From NCBI RefSeq assembly GCF_034661235.1, contig NZ_CP141059.1, forward strand, positions 2,603,501-2,667,500: 64,000 nt of DNA, written 5' to 3'. Position 1 is the stretch's first letter. Each line of letters begins with the position of its first letter. The position numbers were made by a program, and so were the translations under genes. The DNA comes from Nocardioides bizhenqiangii (GTDB lineage Bacteria; Actinomycetota; Actinomycetes; Propionibacteriales; Nocardioidaceae). This document shows, piece after piece, positions 52,678-61,583 of this stretch. Under the pieces are notes generated by a model. The model was not told the DNA's origin. It was given only the letters and a program-made list of their open reading frames with translations, and made no database searches.

Positions 52678-53714
52678 CGGCAGACCTCCGACCACGGGCC
52701 GTGCCCGCCCGCCGGGTTGATCAGCTCGTCGCCGAGGGCGAGCGCAAACGTGCACGCGTAGATGTTGAGCGCGTTCTCGTAGGACCCGGCGCGACCAAGG
52801 GACTCGAAGATGGTGCCGAACGCCTCCAGCGAGTCCTCGAGGTCTCCGCGTGACTCCTTGAACATCGCGGCGACGGTCGCGAGCCGGTCGCTGGTCCGCG
52901 TCATCGGCACCTTCGCGTCGCGGAGCAGGTCGCTGGTCGCCCCGACCAGCTGGCTGATGCCGTCGATGGACGCGCCGATCGCCTTCCGGTCCCGGGCCAG
53001 CCCGGTCATCAGGTCCCTGAGCTCGACGACGGTGGCTCGGAGCTCGCCGCCCTGCCCGGCGAGGTTCTCGAGCACCGGCGTGAGGTTCGTCATCACCTCG
53101 CCGATCACCTCGTCCCGGTCAGCGACGAAGCTCGTCAGCTCGGCGGTCTGCCGCAGCAGACCCTCGATCGTGCCGCCCTCGCCCTGGAGCACCTTGATGA
53201 TGGAGGTCGCCAGCTCGTTGACGTCGCTCGGCTGGAGGATCTCGAACAGTGGCCGGAATCCGTTGAGGAGCTCGGTCAGGTCGAAGCCCGGATCCGTCCG
53301 CCACCGGTCACCGGGCGGACCGGAGTCGACCGCCATCGGGATCTCGGCGCCGTCCTCGAGCTCGTCGCCGCGCGCACCCTCCTGGCGGAGCTGGAGGTAG
53401 CGCTGCCCCAGCAGGTTCTGGTAGCGCATGATGATCTTGGTCGTGTCGTAGAGCTTCTGCTCGTCGACGAGCACGAAGTCCACCGTCGCGCCCTCGTCGG
53501 TGGCCTCGATGCCGGTCACCTGGCCGACCCGGACTCCAGCGGCCTTGACGTCGTCGCCGACCCGGAGGCCGCTGACGTCCGCGAACTCCGCCGTGAACTC
53601 GTTGGTGTCGCCGGACACCCCGTTGGCCATCGTGTTGACGAGCAGGATCAGCAACAGGATGGCGGCGAGCGCGAACACCGCGACCTTGGCGGCGACGACC
53701 CTGATCCCGGTCAC
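52674..53714 (-). CDS. mceB: MceB-type protein (second mce operon)
   Basis: A 346-aa protein. A long N-terminal hydrophobic helix (~8-30) is followed by an MlaD/Mce domain (~38-112; VSGLRVGDDVKAAGVRVGQV, LLGQRYLQL) and helical segments. A C-terminus with IYACTFALALGDELINPAG and a final Cys probably forms a disulfide. GTG 53714 overlaps the mceA stop. Confidence 0.88.
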   Translation of the reverse strand: MTGIRVVAAKVAVFALAAILLLILLVNTMANGVSGDTNEFTAEFADVSGLRVGDDVKAAGVRVGQVTGIEATDEGATVDFVLVDEQKLYDTTKIIMRYQNLLGQRYLQLRQEGARGDELEDGAEIPMAVDSGPPGDRWRTDPGFDLTELLNGFRPLFEILQPSDVNELATSIIKVLQGEGGTIEGLLRQTAELTSFVADRDEVIGEVMTNLTPVLENLAGQGGELRATVVELRDLMTGLARDRKAIGASIDGISQLVGATSDLLRDAKVPMTRTSDRLATVAAMFKESRGDLEDSLEAFGTIFESLGRAGSYENALNIYACTFALALGDELINPAGGHGPWSEVCR

Positions 53715-54751
53715 GGGTGACCTCCGACCATCGAGCCGAAGCTGGCGTACGACGGCCGGTCTCTGCTCCCGTAGTACGGGGGGAGGTCGGTGTCCAGGAG
53801 GGAGTCGGCCTGCAGGAATCCCTCTTTGACGACCGTCGGGAGCTTGTTGCCCAGGATGATGTTGAGGGTCATCGCGTCGGTGATGCCCGCCCGCCGGTTG
53901 TCGTAGAGGATGTCGACGAAGCCGCCCATCCCGCGGATCCACCGCACCAGGCGCTGCTGGTTCCGGGACAGGAACTCGGTCGAGGTCCCGGCCAGCTCGG
54001 TGCCGCCGGTGATCAGCGAGGTGATCGCCGCCTCCTGGTTGATGAGGCTGTTGGTGAACACCAGGGCGTCCTCGGTGGCGTCGAGCAGGTCGGGCGCCAC
54101 CTCGTCGATCACGCCGACCGTCGTCGCCAGCGCCCGGAGGTCCTCGCGCACCGCGGGCATCCGCGGGTTGAGCCGACCCAGGTAGGAGCTCAGCGTGCTC
54201 ACGGTCGCCGCCAGCTGATCACCGCGGCCCTCCAGCGCCTGCGAGGCGGAGCCGATCGCCGAGGCGAGCTCGCCAGGGCCGAGCGCGTTGACCAGCCGGT
54301 CGATGTCGTCGAGCGCCTGCTGGAACTCCAGGGTGTCCTGCGTCCGGTCGGCCTTCACGTCGGCTCCCGGTTCGAGGCTTTCCTCCGACGGTCTTCCGTG
54401 AACGACCAGATCGACGAACGTCGTACCGAACACGGTTGCCGGCAGGACCCGCGCGACCACGTTGGCGGGCACGTGCTCGAGATCCTCCTCGGACATCTCC
54501 ATGTCGATGAGGACGCCGCCGGTGACGTCGCGCTCGACCGAGCTGACCTTCCCGACGAGGACGCCGCCCATCTTCACGTCGGAGCCCTTGCGCAGGGCTC
54601 CGCCGGCGTCGGCGACGACGGCCGACACGTGCGGCTCGGAGCCGAAGGTGCCGTTGCTCCTGAGCGAGATCAGGCTGCCGATGAACGCCAGCGCCACCAG
54701 CACGATCACCCCGCGCCGGGCGAGGGTGTGACGGGGAAGGTCCCTGGGCAT
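53711..54751 (-). CDS. mceA: MceA-type protein (second mce operon)
   Basis: A 346-aa protein with a transmembrane helix (~12-30), an MlaD/Mce domain (~38-115; AGGALRKGSDVKMGGVLVGKV, VFGTTFVDL) and helical ring-extension. It is about 90 residues shorter than the first operon's MceA because the C-terminal tail is short. ATG 54751, 9 bp after yrbEB. Confidence 0.87.
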   Translation of the reverse strand: MPRDLPRHTLARRGVIVLVALAFIGSLISLRSNGTFGSEPHVSAVVADAGGALRKGSDVKMGGVLVGKVSSVERDVTGGVLIDMEMSEEDLEHVPANVVARVLPATVFGTTFVDLVVHGRPSEESLEPGADVKADRTQDTLEFQQALDDIDRLVNALGPGELASAIGSASQALEGRGDQLAATVSTLSSYLGRLNPRMPAVREDLRALATTVGVIDEVAPDLLDATEDALVFTNSLINQEAAITSLITGGTELAGTSTEFLSRNQQRLVRWIRGMGGFVDILYDNRRAGITDAMTLNIILGNKLPTVVKEGFLQADSLLDTDLPPYYGSRDRPSYASFGSMVGGHP

Positions 54752-54760
54752 CCGGTCACC

Positions 54761-55633
54761 TCACCCCGAGATCCGGAAGCCGGGGTCGCCGCCCCAGAAG
54801 ACCAGGGTCAGGACCATGTCGAGGATGACGATGGACACGATGCTGGCGCGGATCGCCGCGCCGGTGGCCTCGCCCACGGACTGCGGGCCACCCCCCACCT
54901 TCATGCCGTACCAACAGTGGATGAGGGCGATCGTGAACGCGAAGATCAGGATCTTGACCACCGACAGGAACACGTCGCGGCCCTGGATGAAGGTCGAGAA
55001 GTAGTGGTCGTACTGGCCCGGGGACTGGTGGAAGAGGATCACGACCGACATCTGCGACGCGGCGTAGCTCCCGATCAGACCGATCAGGTACAGCGGCAGG
55101 ATGGCGAGCATGCAGGCGATCACGCGGGTGGTGACGACGTAGCGCATCGGGTTGACCGCCATCACCTCGAGCGCGTCGATCTCCTCGTAGATCTTCATCG
55201 ACCCGATCTGGGCCGTGAACCGGCAGCCGACCTGGGCGCCGAGCGCCAGTGCCGCGATGAGGGGCGCCAGCTCGCGGGTGTTGGCGCTTGCGGAGATGAA
55301 CCCGGTCAGAGGGGCCAGACCGACGATCTCGAGACCGTTGAAGCCCTCGATGCCGATCGACGTTCCGGCCGCGATCGACAGCAGGATCATGACGCCCACC
55401 GTCCCGCCACCGACGAGGATCGCGCCGCTGCCCCACGCGATGTCCTTGAGCTGGCGGAGCATCTCGCGCGGGTACAGCGCCAGCGTCGAGGGCACGCCCC
55501 TGACGACCTCCAGGGAGAACGACGCGAAGTGGCCGATGACGGCGAGCGCGTTCATCACCGAATCGGTGGCACCGACCAGGCTGTCGGAGAACCGCTCGCC
55601 GGCTCCCCGCCCCCGTGGTTGGACGTTAGCCAT
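54761..55633 (-). CDS. yrbEB: YrbEB/MlaE-family permease (second mce operon)
   Basis: A 290-aa integral membrane protein with about five helices and the coupling motif EEIDALEVMAVNPMRYVVTTR. The sequence around GQSPG-YDHYF in the first operon's protein is here HQSPGQYDHYFSTF, showing clear paralogy. It starts 3 bp after yrbEA and forms the permease with it. Confidence 0.91.
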   Translation of the reverse strand: MANVQPRGRGAGERFSDSLVGATDSVMNALAVIGHFASFSLEVVRGVPSTLALYPREMLRQLKDIAWGSGAILVGGGTVGVMILLSIAAGTSIGIEGFNGLEIVGLAPLTGFISASANTRELAPLIAALALGAQVGCRFTAQIGSMKIYEEIDALEVMAVNPMRYVVTTRVIACMLAILPLYLIGLIGSYAASQMSVVILFHQSPGQYDHYFSTFIQGRDVFLSVVKILIFAFTIALIHCWYGMKVGGGPQSVGEATGAAIRASIVSIVILDMVLTLVFWGGDPGFRISG

Positions 55634-55636
55634 GGC

Positions 55637-56491
55637 TCACACCATCCCCTGCGGGACGAGCATCACGTAGGCCTGCGTGATGCCGACGTTGACGACGGCG
55701 AGCAGGATCACGCTGAGGACCACCGCCTGGTTGACGGCGTCCGCGACCGCCTTCGGGCCCGCCCGGGCCTGCAGACCCTTGTGCGCGGCGACGATCACCG
55801 CGATGAACCCGAAGATCAGCGCCTTGAGCTCGGCGAGGTAGAGATCCGTGGGCTGGGCGAGCCCGACGAAGGAGTCGAGGTAGGTGCCCGAGGAGATCTG
55901 CCCCGTGCCGACGACGAGCGCGAAGGCGGTGATCATGGCCGACATCGCGACGATGACGGTGAGCAGCATCGAGATCAGGAGTGCTGCCAGGACCCGCGGT
56001 GCGACCAGGCGCTGGACCGGCGAGATGCCCATGACCATCAGCGCGTCGGTCTCCTCGCGCACGGTCCGGGCGCCGAGGTCGGAGCAGATCGCGGACCCGA
56101 CGGCGCCGGCGATCATCAGGGACGTCACCAGCGGCGCGCCCTGACGGAGGATGCCGATGCCGTTGACCGCACCGATGAACGACTGGGCGCCGATCTGGTT
56201 GGCCGCGGCGCCGATCTGGACCGAGGTGATGACGCCGAACGGGATGGACACCAGGATCGTGGGGAGCAGCGAGACCCGGGTCATGAACCAGCACTGGAGC
56301 AGGAACTCGGGCCAGGAGAAGCGGCGGGCGAGGATGTCGGTCGCGATGAACCGCACCGACTCCGCCGACAGGATCACCAGGTCCCCGGTCGTCTTGATCC
56401 CGGCCTTCGTCCGGCCGTAGAGGTTGTCGAGGACCGCCCGCCCGCCGAGCGTGATGGCCGTCACCGAAGCCTCGCCGGTCCCACGCGCCAC
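55637..56491 (-). CDS. yrbEA: YrbEA/MlaE-family permease (second mce operon)
   Basis: A 284-aa permease with FSWPEFLLQCWFMTRVSLLPTILVSIPFGVI and the coupling motif REETDALMVMGISPVQRLV (E-T in place of E-I). It is the first gene of the operon. The start is unclear: GTG 56491 abuts AGGGG, whereas GTG 56464 has GAGG 5 nt upstream. No KstR consensus is found upstream, so this Mce system should be controlled differently from the first. Confidence 0.88.
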   Translation of the reverse strand: MARGTGEASVTAITLGGRAVLDNLYGRTKAGIKTTGDLVILSAESVRFIATDILARRFSWPEFLLQCWFMTRVSLLPTILVSIPFGVITSVQIGAAANQIGAQSFIGAVNGIGILRQGAPLVTSLMIAGAVGSAICSDLGARTVREETDALMVMGISPVQRLVAPRVLAALLISMLLTVIVAMSAMITAFALVVGTGQISSGTYLDSFVGLAQPTDLYLAELKALIFGFIAVIVAAHKGLQARAGPKAVADAVNQAVVLSVILLAVVNVGITQAYVMLVPQGMV

Positions 56492-56561
56492 CCCTGTCGC
56501 TCGGCCTCGATGTTCAGGCGCAGTGCCTGTTGCTCGGTGTAACAGATATCACGGGAAAACG

Positions 56562-57497
56562 TCACACGGTGGGCAGGTGTCCACGGAGTGACGCGCGATG
56601 GCCCCGCCTCGGACGCCGCAGCCGGGCGGCACCGAGGAGCAGCGGGACCCGGCCCCGGTGCGGACGCCAGGGCTCGAGAACCGCGTGCATCTCGCGGTCA
56701 TCGATCTCTCTGCCGAACAACGCCCATCCGACGTCCTTGGCTACGTGGTAGTCGCCGAAGGAGACCGCGTCGGGGTCACCGAGGGCGCGCTGTCGCACCT
56801 CGGCGCTCGTCCACACCCCGAGACCGGGAAGGCTGCGGATCGCGCGGTCCAGGTCGACGGCGCCGCCCGTCCGCGCGGCGATCCGCTCGAGCGCATCGGC
56901 GTGCCGCGCCGCGGTGACCACGGCCCGGGACCGGGCGGGGTCGATGTGGAGCCCGAGCCATGCCCACGACGGGATGCGCGCCAGGGAGGCGGCCTCCGGC
57001 TGGAGGTGGAGGCCGACGGCCGGACCCGGCGCGGGCGCGCCGTACTTCAGCACCAGCGCACGGAAGCCTGCGAAGGCCTCGTTGCCGGTGACCTTCTGCT
57101 CGATGATCGTGGGCACCAACGCCTCCAACGGACGGGCCGTGCGGCCGAGGCGGACGTGCGGGTAGCGACGCCGCGCCTCTGCGACGACGGGGTGCCGGGC
57201 CTCGAACCCGGTCCAGTCGTCGGCAGCGCCCAGCAGGTCGGGCAGCTGGTCGAGTGCCCAGGCCGCTCCCGGGCCCCAGGCCTGGGCCCGCACCTCACCG
57301 GCCGAGTCGCGCGACTCGATCGCGAGGGTGACCGGCCCCTCCGGTGTCCGGCTCGCGCGCCAGTGCGGCCCGCGCTCCCCCGGCGGAGCCAGCCGCATCG
57401 TCGGGTCACCGGCTCCGCGCCGCTGCTGCGCCAGCACGTTGCGGACCGGACACGGCCAGCCAGGACGCCACTTCCTCGTCGCGTCCGGCCGATCCAC
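56562..57497 (-). CDS. AlkA-like DNA-3-methyladenine glycosylase (HhH-GPD family)
   Basis: A 311-aa protein with an N-terminal WRPGWPCPV...QRRGAGDPT region, then an HhH-GPD glycosylase domain (~110-290). The domain contains EQKVTGNEAF, the hairpin LPGLGVWTSAEV (~235-246) and the catalytic Asp in GDYHVAKDVGWA. It excises alkylated bases in base-excision repair. A very long upstream frame exists, but GTG 57497, 7 nt after TAGTGT (57505-57510), matches the protein's natural start and implies a leaderless mRNA. It is divergent from a TetR gene. Confidence 0.83.
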   Translation of the reverse strand: MDRPDATRKWRPGWPCPVRNVLAQQRRGAGDPTMRLAPPGERGPHWRASRTPEGPVTLAIESRDSAGEVRAQAWGPGAAWALDQLPDLLGAADDWTGFEARHPVVAEARRRYPHVRLGRTARPLEALVPTIIEQKVTGNEAFAGFRALVLKYGAPAPGPAVGLHLQPEAASLARIPSWAWLGLHIDPARSRAVVTAARHADALERIAARTGGAVDLDRAIRSLPGLGVWTSAEVRQRALGDPDAVSFGDYHVAKDVGWALFGREIDDREMHAVLEPWRPHRGRVPLLLGAARLRRPRRGHRASLRGHLPTV

Positions 57498-57572
57498 AGA
57501 ACAGACACTAGGCTCTACTCCCGACACGAAACCCATTCGCTGCATTACGAGAGACATCCGGGAGGAGACCGC

Positions 57573-58163
57573 GTGACTTCCGCTCCCGACACCCGCCGTC
57601 CCCGACTCGACCAGGAGGCGGTGCTGCAGGCGGCCGAGGTCCTCGTCGACCGCGAGGGGTACGACGCGCTCACGATGACCCTCCTCGCGGCCGAGCTCGA
57701 CACCCGGGTCTCGTCCCTCTACAACCACGTGGCCAACCTCGAGGACCTCCGCGCGTCGATCCAGGTGCGCGCGATGCGGTTGCTGGGCGAGCACGTGCGC
57801 CGGGCGGCGATGGGCCATGCGGGCGCCGACGGGCTGCGGGTGCTGAGCCACGAGCTGCGTGCGTTCGCGCGGTCCAACCCGCAGCGCTACGCGGCGATCA
57901 CCCGGCCGCCGATCGATCCCGAGGCGTTCTTCGCCGCGGCCGCGGACACGATCGAGGCGCTCGGCGTGATGGTGCGATCGGCGGGGCTGCCCGAGGAGCG
58001 GCTGTTGCCGACCGGGATGGCTGTCTTCGCCGCCCTCCACGGCTTCGTCTCGCTCGAGGTCGCCGGCTACTTCGGTGAGGTCGACGACGACCTCGACGAG
58101 GTCTACGAGATGGTCATCCGCGGCGCCGTCACGGCGGCCGTCCTCGAGGCCACTCAGATCTGA
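57573..58163 (+). CDS. TetR-family transcriptional regulator
   Basis: A 196-aa regulator with the HTH LTMTLLAAELDTRVSSLYNHVANLEDLRASI (~35-65) and a C-terminal WHG-type domain (FAALHGFVSLEVAGYFG). GTG 57573 has a strong GGAGGAG 5 nt upstream, so it is not leaderless. It is divergent from the glycosylase gene and followed by a repeat-bearing gap. The target and ligand are unknown; the glycosylase promoter is the nearest candidate. Confidence 0.86.
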   Translation: MTSAPDTRRPRLDQEAVLQAAEVLVDREGYDALTMTLLAAELDTRVSSLYNHVANLEDLRASIQVRAMRLLGEHVRRAAMGHAGADGLRVLSHELRAFARSNPQRYAAITRPPIDPEAFFAAAADTIEALGVMVRSAGLPEERLLPTGMAVFAALHGFVSLEVAGYFGEVDDDLDEVYEMVIRGAVTAAVLEATQI

Positions 58164-58197
58164 ATTGCCCGAGCGTGTCGTCGCTTCGCTCCGCCAC

Positions 58198-58259
58198 GCT
58201 GCCGGGCCGCGGTTGACGCGGTCAGCAGATGCGGTTGTCCGGCGTCTCACTGTCGGCAC
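58198..58259. repeat. 62-bp direct repeat, copy 1
   Basis: GCTGCCGGGCCGCGGTTGAC to GTCGGCAC. It matches 58394-58455 except for a block of about six bases (GCAGAT against TTAGTG) and one further change. Confidence 0.72.
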
Positions 58260-58393
58260 GCGGAAAGCCCGGCCACGCTGCGGCTCCGGTCGCTCGTTCC
58301 TCGCTCCCTGCGCCTCGCCGGCCGGGTTTTCCACGATGGCCTCCGCGACTGTCGCGGTTGATGTGCGCGAGCGCGTCGCAGTCGACGCGCCGC

Positions 58394-58455
58394 GCTGCCG
58401 GGCCGCGGTTGACGCGGTCATTAGTGGCGGTTGTCCGGCGTCTCACCGTCGGCAC
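58394..58455. repeat. 62-bp direct repeat, copy 2
   Basis: Second copy of the repeat at 58198-58259, about 134 bp away and 38 bp before the ligase start. Confidence 0.72.
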
Positions 58456-58493
58456 AGACCGGACTGGGGGTCTCCCCCGGTACCGTCGGCGAC

Positions 58494-60053
58494 GTGCTGC
58501 TCAACGAAGTCGTGGAGACCTCTGCGGCGGTCGCGGCCACCCGGTCGCGCAAGGAGAAGACGGGGCTGATCGCCGACCTGCTGGCCCGCACCGAACCGGG
58601 CCAACGGGAGCTCGTCGCCTACTACGTCAGCGGCCGGCTCCGGCAGCGCCGCACCGGGCTCGGCTGGCGCGGGCTGCAGACCCTGCCCGAGCCGGCCGAC
58701 GCGCCGTCGCTCGGCGTCGACGAGGTCGACGCGGCGTTCGAGCACCTCGGCTCGCTCGGCGGCACCGGATCGGTGGCCGCGCGAGCGGCCGCCGTCGCCG
58801 ACCTGTTCGGGCGGGCCACCGCGGACGAGCAGGATTGGCTGCGGGCGGTGGCGCTCGGCAACGTCCGCCAGGGCGCACTGGAAGCGGTGATGACCGAGGG
58901 GGTCGCGCAGGCGGCGAGCGCCCCGGTCGCCGACGTCCGGCGGGCGGCGATGCTCGCCGGCGGCGCGACGTACGTCGTCGACGCGGCGTTCGCCGGACCG
59001 GACGCGCTGGCCGCGATCGGCCTGACCGTGGGACGCCCGATCCAGCCGATGCTGGCGTCGTCCGCGCCCGACCTGGAGGCGGCCCTGGCGAAGATCGACG
59101 GCCCGCTGGCGGTCGACGCCAAGCTCGACGGCATCCGGATCCAGGTGCACCGTCGCGGCGACGAGGTGCTGGTCGCGACCCGCAGTCTCGACGACATCAC
59201 CCACCGACTGCCCGAGGTGGTCGAGGTGGTGCGGTCCCTCCCGGCCGAGGAGCTGGTGCTCGACGGCGAGGCGCTCGCGCTCGACGCCACCGGCCGGCCG
59301 CGGCCGTTCCAGGAGACTGCCTCCCGCACGGCGTCCGCCGCAGACGGCAGCACGGTGGTCACGCCGTACTTCTTCGACGTGCTGCACCTCGACGGGCGCG
59401 ACCTGCTCGACCTGCCGGCCACCGAGCGCTGGGCAGCGCTTGAGGCCCTGGTGCCCGAGGCACACCGGGTGCCGCGCTGGCGCGGCACGGACCCGGCGGC
59501 CGCCCGGTCGTTCACGGAGCAGGTGCTCGCCGACGGGCACGAGGGGGTCGTGGTCAAGGCAGCAGGAGCGCCGTACGCCGCCGGCCGGCGCGGCGCGTCG
59601 TGGATCAAGGTCAAGCCGGTGCACACCCTCGACCTGGTCGTCCTCGCGGTCGAGTGGGGCTCCGGCCGACGGCGCGGGACGTTGTCCAACATCCACCTCG
59701 GCGCGCGCGACGACGACTACCCGGAGCGGTTCGTGATGCTGGGCAAGACCTTCAAGGAAACTGGGTTACATACTACTGGCTGGGTGCACGTCGGGAAGAC
59801 TTTCAAGGGCATGACCGACGAGATGTTGGCTTGGCAGACGGAACGCTTCCTCAAGCTCGAAGTCAGCCGGGACGGTCAGGTGGTCCACGTGCGACCAGAG
59901 CAGGTGGTCGAGATCGCGTTCGATGGAGTTCAGCGGTCGACCCGGTATGCGGGTGGCGTCGCCCTGCGGTTCGCTCGCGTGGTCCGCTACCGCGACGACA
60001 AGACTGCCGGCGAGGCTGACACGATCGAGAGCCTCAGATCGCTTCTCCCCTGA
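58494..60053 (+). CDS. ligB: ATP-dependent DNA ligase (LigB-like) with foreign 3' end
   Basis: A 519-aa ligase. An N-terminal helical domain (~1-185) precedes the adenylation motif KLDGIR (Lys 210), ATRS, the GEAL motif, EGVVVK and WIKVKP, then the OB domain. GTG 58494 follows TACCGT by 7 nt. Oddity: after GKTFK (59742-59756) comes a 12-residue insert and a second GKTFK (59793-59807) before GMTDEML continues. From there the codon use changes and the end ([14 protein letters not shown]...) duplicates a second copy at 62004-62222. The 3' ~300 bp therefore appear to have arrived with the inserted segment. The enzyme probably remains functional, since all motifs persist; this needs testing. Confidence 0.88.
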   Translation: MLLNEVVETSAAVAATRSRKEKTGLIADLLARTEPGQRELVAYYVSGRLRQRRTGLGWRGLQTLPEPADAPSLGVDEVDAAFEHLGSLGGTGSVAARAAAVADLFGRATADEQDWLRAVALGNVRQGALEAVMTEGVAQAASAPVADVRRAAMLAGGATYVVDAAFAGPDALAAIGLTVGRPIQPMLASSAPDLEAALAKIDGPLAVDAKLDGIRIQVHRRGDEVLVATRSLDDITHRLPEVVEVVRSLPAEELVLDGEALALDATGRPRPFQETASRTASAADGSTVVTPYFFDVLHLDGRDLLDLPATERWAALEALVPEAHRVPRWRGTDPAAARSFTEQVLADGHEGVVVKAAGAPYAAGRRGASWIKVKPVHTLDLVVLAVEWGSGRRRGTLSNIHLGARDDDYPERFVMLGKTFKETGLHTTGWVHVGKTFKGMTDEMLAWQTERFLKLEVSRDGQVVHVRPEQVVEIAFDGVQRSTRYAGGVALRFARVVRYRDDKTAGEADTIESLRSLLP

Positions 60054-60060
60054 CGGCTAC

Positions 60061-60921
60061 TCAGCCGAAGGTGCCTGTGTCGCGCTTCTGAACCAAGCCA
60101 CCCGCGAACCAGCCGACAAGGGTCACCGCCATGAGGACGGCGGCCTCAGCCTCGTCGTGGGTCACGTCGGAGTACGCCTCACTACCGTGCCGGTCGCGCT
60201 GCCCCCGGTACAGAGACTTGAGCAGACCGAGCAGCACGTCCCGCGACGGGTATTCCGTGTGCTCTCGGACGAACGGCAGTCGCCAGGTAGCGCCCTTTGC
60301 TTCGATGGCACGCACCGCGTGGGAGATGTTGGCGTTCTCGTTGGAGATGCCGAGAGCAGGGAACGCCGCCGACTCCACAGCCTTGACGGCGTTCCAGTAC
60401 GCACCACCATCATCAGGCTCAAGATCGTGAACCTTCACCCACGCCCGCTTGAGAAGCGTGCCGGCAGTTGAGTCGCCGCTCATCACCTCCTCGGCCGCGA
60501 GGCGGACACCCTCAGGCACACGTGTGCCAAGCCGGTCGTAGTCCCCGTGATCGACGACAGTGAACCGGGAGCGGCCTGTCTTTAGGATCGTCTCAAGCGC
60601 GCTCGATCGCCCGCGGTACTTTCCCTGCTTGAAGACTGTGTAGTCGGCTACCCGTAGCAGATCCCGGTCGGACAATGGCTCCAAGAGGCTGCGGCAGTTC
60701 GCCTCGTCAATCAGCCCGGTGTACTCCGGCCTGATGTTGAAGTCCAAGTCCAGAGCGTTCTCCAGTCGCCGGAACGACTCGACGTTCGCGAATCCCCTGT
60801 CCAGGTACGTGCCCAGAATCCACGTCGTCAGCGCAGGTCGCATCGACTTGGGGACACCGCCACGCAGCACGGCCCACTGCTCCGCTTCTTCCTCAGTCGC
60901 ATCGAACGGCACGAAGTCCAT
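60061..60921 (-). CDS. HEPN-domain (abortive-infection-like) protein
   Basis: A 286-aa protein. The C-terminal half (~170-280) is a HEPN-like helical domain with AYWNAVKAVESAAFP, SRDVLLGLLKSLYRGQRDRHGS (an R-x(4-6)-H signature in RGQRDRH) and a final membrane-like helix AAVLMAVTLVGWFAGGLV. HEPN domains are RNases of abortive-infection and toxin systems. The N-terminal half is unassigned. ATG 60921 follows TAGTCT by 7 nt (leaderless). It is convergent with the ligase, 7 bp apart, on the inserted island. An anti-phage role is inferred. Confidence 0.6.
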   Translation of the reverse strand: MDFVPFDATEEEAEQWAVLRGGVPKSMRPALTTWILGTYLDRGFANVESFRRLENALDLDFNIRPEYTGLIDEANCRSLLEPLSDRDLLRVADYTVFKQGKYRGRSSALETILKTGRSRFTVVDHGDYDRLGTRVPEGVRLAAEEVMSGDSTAGTLLKRAWVKVHDLEPDDGGAYWNAVKAVESAAFPALGISNENANISHAVRAIEAKGATWRLPFVREHTEYPSRDVLLGLLKSLYRGQRDRHGSEAYSDVTHDEAEAAVLMAVTLVGWFAGGLVQKRDTGTFG

Positions 60922-61050
60922 GTGAACCAGACTAGGCGAACAGACGTTCGATCCTGCGCGACCTGACTGTCACATTCGACGCCGCTTCGCGCCTGCGCGA
61001 CGACGGTGCGTGGCGGACTGAGGACGCTGACCTCGCCGACGGCGCCCAAC

Positions 61051-61443
61051 TCAGTTTCTCAAGTCGTCGTCCGAATCGAACGGCGTCTCGCGACCGGTGC
61101 GAGGGTCGTAGGCGAACCACCTGCCGCCCGTCATATTGGGCAACTCGGGTTCCGAGGGCAGTACGCGGTCGGGGCTGGGTTCCAGGTCGTACAGGTGGTA
61201 CACGAGATACTCATACTCGGGAGGCATGGCTGCTAGGCATCTGATGACGTAGCCGGCGATGTCATCGAAGACCCCGAAGGCCACGTACATATCGTCCAGG
61301 TCGTCCGGCGTCATGACGACGACGACGGTTCGCCCATCAGCGAGAGTCACAAGGAAGCCACCGTCCCCTGGCACAGCCGACTGTGCCCAGGAGTCAACCT
61401 GGCTGACCAACCTGAGCCAGTCGCGACGAGCGGGAGACTCCAT
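61051..61443 (-). CDS. Hypothetical protein
   Basis: A 130-aa acidic, soluble protein that I do not recognise. It has a beta-rich first half (GGFLVTLADGRTVVVVMTPDDLDDMYV, ~28-54) and a Pro/Asp-rich C-terminus (PNMTGGRWFAYDPRTGRETPFDSDDD). The frame is free of stops, but no clear ribosome site or TANNNT-spaced promoter is visible before ATG 61443. Location inside the island, 129 bp upstream of the HEPN gene on the same strand, is the only contextual clue; it might be an immunity partner. Confidence 0.5.
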   Translation of the reverse strand: MESPARRDWLRLVSQVDSWAQSAVPGDGGFLVTLADGRTVVVVMTPDDLDDMYVAFGVFDDIAGYVIRCLAAMPPEYEYLVYHLYDLEPSPDRVLPSEPELPNMTGGRWFAYDPRTGRETPFDSDDDLRN

Positions 61444-61540
61444 AACGGAAGTCTGTCACGCACGCTCACCAGGCAGGAGCGCGCACGCAGGGCGGCAATA
61501 GCGTGCGGTTTCGCGCAGCGGCAGATCCCGGACATACGAA

Positions 61541-61563
61541 GCCCCCGCTCTCGAGCGGGGGGC
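61541..61563. terminator. Hairpin terminator after the small secreted-protein gene
   Basis: GCCCCCGCTC and GAGCGGGGGGC form a near-perfect stem with a 2-nt loop, about 20 bp past the stop at 61584 (minus-strand gene). A T-containing tract follows on the minus strand. Confidence 0.72.
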
Positions 61564-61583
61564 CTCGTACTCCCAGGAGATTT

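Larger units (their letters stand above)
58164..58493. other. Intergenic region with a 62-bp imperfect direct repeat
   Basis: About 330 bp without a supported gene, between a TetR gene and the ligase. It contains two imperfect 62-bp direct repeats (58198-58259 and 58394-58455). The ligase -10 TACCGT lies at 58481-58486. Confidence 0.6.

Noticed and set aside
53717..56542. 941-aa plus-strand frame
   Set aside because: Antisense of mceA and both yrbE genes; Asp/His/Arg/Gly-rich with no domain.
56520..56560. Possible operator GTAACAGATATCAC before the second mce operon
   Set aside because: Symmetry is poor and it does not fit the KstR consensus. No regulator can be named.
56562..58421. 619-aa frame extending the glycosylase upstream
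   Set aside because: The extension runs antisense through the TetR gene and the 62-bp repeats. The leaderless GTG 57497 matches the natural start.
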